A DNA stretch of 7,663 nt from Patescibacteria group bacterium. GTDB taxonomy: Bacteria > Patescibacteriota > Patescibacteriia > UBA1558 > S5-K13. The stretch is taken from the NCBI GenBank assembly GCA_028703545.1, contig JAQVMR010000046.1, positions 1-7,663 on the forward strand, read 5' to 3'. A program made the translations under genes and the position numbers. The first letter of the stretch is position 1. Each line of letters starts with the position of its first letter. Positions 6,223 to 7,663 of this stretch are shown here, piece by piece. The notes under the pieces are model-generated. The model was not told the DNA's origin. It worked only from the letters and a program-made list of their open reading frames with translations, and ran no database searches.

Positions 6223-6260
6223 TTAGTTCCAGTGTCTCATGTACCTATAACTATAGGACT
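6223..6260 (+). repeat. Right copy of imperfect direct repeat; candidate recombinase attachment site
   Basis: TTAGTTCCA, ten bases, TACCTA, an eight-base interruption (TAACTATA), then GGACT. This mirrors the order and spacing of 3797-3827 and, with that copy, brackets the recombinase and the HEPN-like gene. It lies 18 bases after the HEPN-like stop codon. It partly overlaps the weak terminator at 6244-6266, which is an alternative reason for its structure. Confidence 0.3.
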
Positions 6261-6266
6261 TTTTTT
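6244..6266 (+). terminator. Weak rho-independent terminator after the HEPN-like gene
   Basis: CCTAT, loop AACT, ATAGG, then AC and a run of seven T. The stem is only five base pairs (six at most), so it is weak, but position and T tract suit termination of the plus-strand transcript before the convergent tRNA gene. Confidence 0.45.
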
Positions 6267-6274
6267 AAATTAAA

Positions 6275-6300
6275 CAAAAAACCCCATAAATACTGGGGTA
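6275..6300 (-). terminator. Rho-independent terminator for tRNA-Ser and the upstream Ig-repeat gene
   Basis: On the minus strand, ACCCC, a nine-base loop, and GGGGT lead straight into a run of T. It lies about 30 bases past the tRNA 3' end and would end both the tRNA transcript and any read-through from the Ig-repeat gene. Confidence 0.7.
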
Positions 6301-6328
6301 TATAGGTCTGCACGATAAAAAATTGTCT

Positions 6329-6418
6329 TGGCGGAGGCGAAAGGATTCGAACCTCTGGTCCCTTTTACAGGACAACGCTTTTCGAGAGCGCCCCAATCAA
6401 CCACTCTGGCACGCCTCC
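6329..6418 (-). tRNA. tRNA-Ser(CGA)
   Basis: A 90-nucleotide class II tRNA with a seven-base acceptor stem (GGAGGCG / CGCCTCC), discriminator G and an encoded CCA. The anticodon arm is GCGCT-CTCGAAA-AGCGT, so the anticodon is CGA, reading the serine codon UCG. A long variable arm (GTCC ... GGGAC) confirms the serine type, and the T arm holds the usual GGTTCGAATCC. It starts 7 bases after the stop codon of the Ig-repeat gene on the same strand, and a terminator follows at 6275-6300. Confidence 0.97.
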
Positions 6419-6425
6419 GTAAATA

Positions 6426-7663
6426 TTAATTCACCTCAATAGAATACTCCTTTGTTTTTTCCCCGTCAATTGCGATTTCTTCATATTTAGAACCATATTC
6501 AAATTGCAAATATAATTTATATTTACCTGAAGTTGTTGGGGCTTTTATTTTAAATGTAAATGAATATAGACCACCTGGGTTTATATTTTTCCTTATTTTA
6601 TCAACGGCCATTACCGACAACCAAGATGAATCATAAAAATTACTACCAGAGAAAGGCTTTGTTATTTTATATGCACGAAGAACATAATTAGAATTCCAAA
6701 CTGAGTTACTATTATTTTTCAAAGTTAATGTTACTGTTTTTACCTCACCTGCCTTCATGATTTGTGGTAAGTCAAAACTTATTCCTTGTGCTGATTTAGT
6801 TTTTGCAGTATCAGTCTTTACAATACTTGTTTCTTTTTTTACATCAATTATAAATTTCTTTGCCATAACATCATCAATTATAATTTCCTGATATTTTTTA
6901 CCCCACTCTAATTGTAAATAAATTGGATACATGGCAACTTTTGTAGGGGCCTTTAAATTAAATGTAAATGAATATTCCTCGCCCGGATTAACAAGGCCTT
7001 TTACTGTTTCAATTGCATAGGTTGATTCCCAATCAGATGCCCTAAAGACGCTTTTTAAAAATGGACTCACTTTATCGTAAGCACGAAGCACTAAATTTTT
7101 ATCCCACTTATCAACTCCTGCATTTTTAAATTTAACTGTAACAGGAATTGTCTCACCAGGCTTCATAGTAGATGGAATATTTTGTTCAATGAGCTGTGCT
7201 CCTAATTTCACCGAGACATTACTTTGTGCCTTATAATCTCCAGATGGAAATTTATTTGTTGTTTTTTTATCAACCTGTCTATATAAAGAAAAACTATATG
7301 TCCTTTGCCCCACACTTTTTGGTGTATCTACTATTACAAACTCTGCTGTTTTATTTGGAGCAACGCTATTTTGCGTCATTGATATGTCTGTCTCTTTGCC
7401 TTCTGGAGAAATATATTTCATTTTTACACTATTTTTGTTCCATGTTAAAACTCCGGTATTTTTATACTTAATTCTCATGGTATATTTTTTCAAAGGCTCC
7501 ATACTTGTTGGAACTCCTTCTTGATACGTCCCCTCATAATTAAATTGTGTTTTTACATTAAAATTAATATCGCTATCGGCAAACCAGCCCCTACCATCAT
7601 AAACGAGCATATATGAATATGATTTTATTTTTTCATAGCTTGATTTTTCTGTAACTGTTATTC
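6426..7663 (-). CDS. Surface protein with three NBR1-like Ig modules, 5' end outside window
   Basis: The frame is open from the right edge to TAA at 6426, so the true start lies beyond 7663; the ATG at 7610 is probably internal, since 17 in-frame codons without a stop precede it. Numbered from that Met, three beta-rich modules are seen at about 29-112, 138-257 and 276-393. Each has the pattern of bacterial NBR1-like Ig domains (MKPGETIPVTVKFKNAG, then a Trp as in VDKWDKN). Modules II and III are close relatives, sharing VLRAY, YSFTF, KAPT and an LQ-x-E-x-G-x-KY-x-E-I block. A short Lys/Thr-rich linker (about 258-275) separates them. Such modules usually serve as adhesive or spacer units in exported proteins; an N-terminal enzyme or signal peptide may lie outside the window. 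It is followed directly by tRNA-Ser. Confidence 0.88.
   Translation of the reverse strand, partial: ITVTEKSSYEKIKSYSYMLVYDGRGWFADSDINFNVKTQFNYEGTYQEGVPTSMEPLKKYTMRIKYKNTGVLTWNKNSVKMKYISPEGKETDISMTQNSVAPNKTAEFVIVDTPKSVGQRTYSFSLYRQVDKKTTNKFPSGDYKAQSNVSVKLGAQLIEQNIPSTMKPGETIPVTVKFKNAGVDKWDKNLVLRAYDKVSPFLKSVFRASDWESTYAIETVKGLVNPGEEYSFTFNLKAPTKVAMYPIYLQLEWGKKYQEIIIDDVMAKKFIIDVKKETSIVKTDTAKTKSAQGISFDLPQIMKAGEVKTVTLTLKNNSNSVWNSNYVLRAYKITKPFSGSNFYDSSWLSVMAVDKIRKNINPGGLYSFTFKIKAPTTSGKYKLYLQFEYGSKYEEIAIDGEKTKEYSIEVN
6432..7199 (-). repeat. Tandem duplication of Ig modules II and III
   Basis: Two coding repeats of about 120 codons with a 136-codon period. The DNA still shares an exact 18-base stretch at 6550-6567 and 6958-6975 (coding YSFTF and flanks), so the duplication is either fairly recent or under strong constraint. 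The first Ig module is more divergent and lacks the VLRAY and KAPT blocks. Confidence 0.7.
6441..6469 (-). promoter_or_regulatory. Likely tRNA-Ser promoter inside the end of the Ig-repeat gene
   Basis: Minus-strand TTGACG (6469-6464, five of six matches to the -35 consensus), a 17-base spacer, then TATTCT (6446-6441, four of six matches to the -10). The start site would be near 6434, about 16 bases before the mature tRNA. The whole promoter lies within the last 15 codons of the upstream protein gene. Confidence 0.5.

Noticed and set aside
6244..6257. CCTATA-AC-TATAGG as the exact crossover core of an attachment site
   Set aside because: A 2-base centre flanked by inverted repeats would suit a serine integrase, but the T run directly after it makes a weak terminator the simpler reading, and the left flank has no matching palindrome.
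6329..6418. tRNA-Ser 3' end as the integration target of the island
   Set aside because: Integration into tRNA ends leaves a direct copy of the tRNA tail at the other border; no part of it is found in 3785-3868.
7196..7471. Plus-strand 91-codon open frame
   Set aside because: It lies wholly antisense to the Ig-repeat gene, is Leu/Tyr/Phe-rich as expected for the complement of such coding sequence, and has no recognisable domain.
1..7663. Alternative genetic code with TGA read as an amino acid
   Set aside because: All seven complete genes end in TAA and none needs an in-frame TGA read as sense, so there is no evidence for recoding; lack of TGA stops fits the AT-rich composition.
1..7663. CRISPR array or long tandem DNA repeats
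   Set aside because: No regularly spaced 25-40 base repeats are present; the only repeats are the Ig-module duplication and short dyads.

Overview
The window is an AT-rich bacterial segment with very short intergenic gaps. Every complete gene ends in TAA and hardly any start has a Shine-Dalgarno sequence at normal spacing. Small membrane proteins with Cys4 zinc ribbons, a short SppA and an NBR1-like Ig-repeat surface protein all fit an uncultivated Patescibacteria/CPR-type bacterium. That placement is inference; there is no taxonomic marker beyond one tRNA.

Region 1 (1-3784, minus strand) is a run of six genes read from about 3730 down past the left edge. In order of transcription they are: a small membrane protein, a 294-aa polytopic membrane protein of unknown function, an S49 signal-peptide-peptidase-like protease (SppA, Ser169/Lys221), a zinc-ribbon protein with a degenerate response-regulator receiver domain and two membrane helices, a 169-aa HExxH integral-membrane metalloprotease, and the start of another zinc-ribbon protein. 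Gaps of 4, 4, 41, 78 and 22 bases suggest partial or full co-transcription, with a probable extra promoter before the metalloprotease. Two membrane proteases beside a membrane-tethered pseudo-receiver suggest membrane-protein processing or envelope stress handling (inference).

Region 2 (about 3797-6266, plus strand) is a compact island of opposite orientation. It holds a large serine recombinase, followed with almost no gap by a soluble protein of about 332 aa. That protein has an R-N-x3-H motif like those of HEPN ribonucleases. An extended -10 box lies at the recombinase/HEPN junction, so the second gene may be transcribed on its own, without a leader. An imperfect direct repeat brackets the pair (3797-3827 and 6223-6260). 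I read this as a possible minimal mobile element carrying one defence or toxin-like cargo gene; it is the most interesting part of the window.

Region 3 (6275-7663, minus strand) holds a tRNA-Ser(CGA) with encoded CCA, its rho-independent terminator, and upstream of it the 3' part of a gene for a secreted or surface protein with at least three NBR1-like Ig modules. The likely tRNA promoter lies inside the last codons of that gene.
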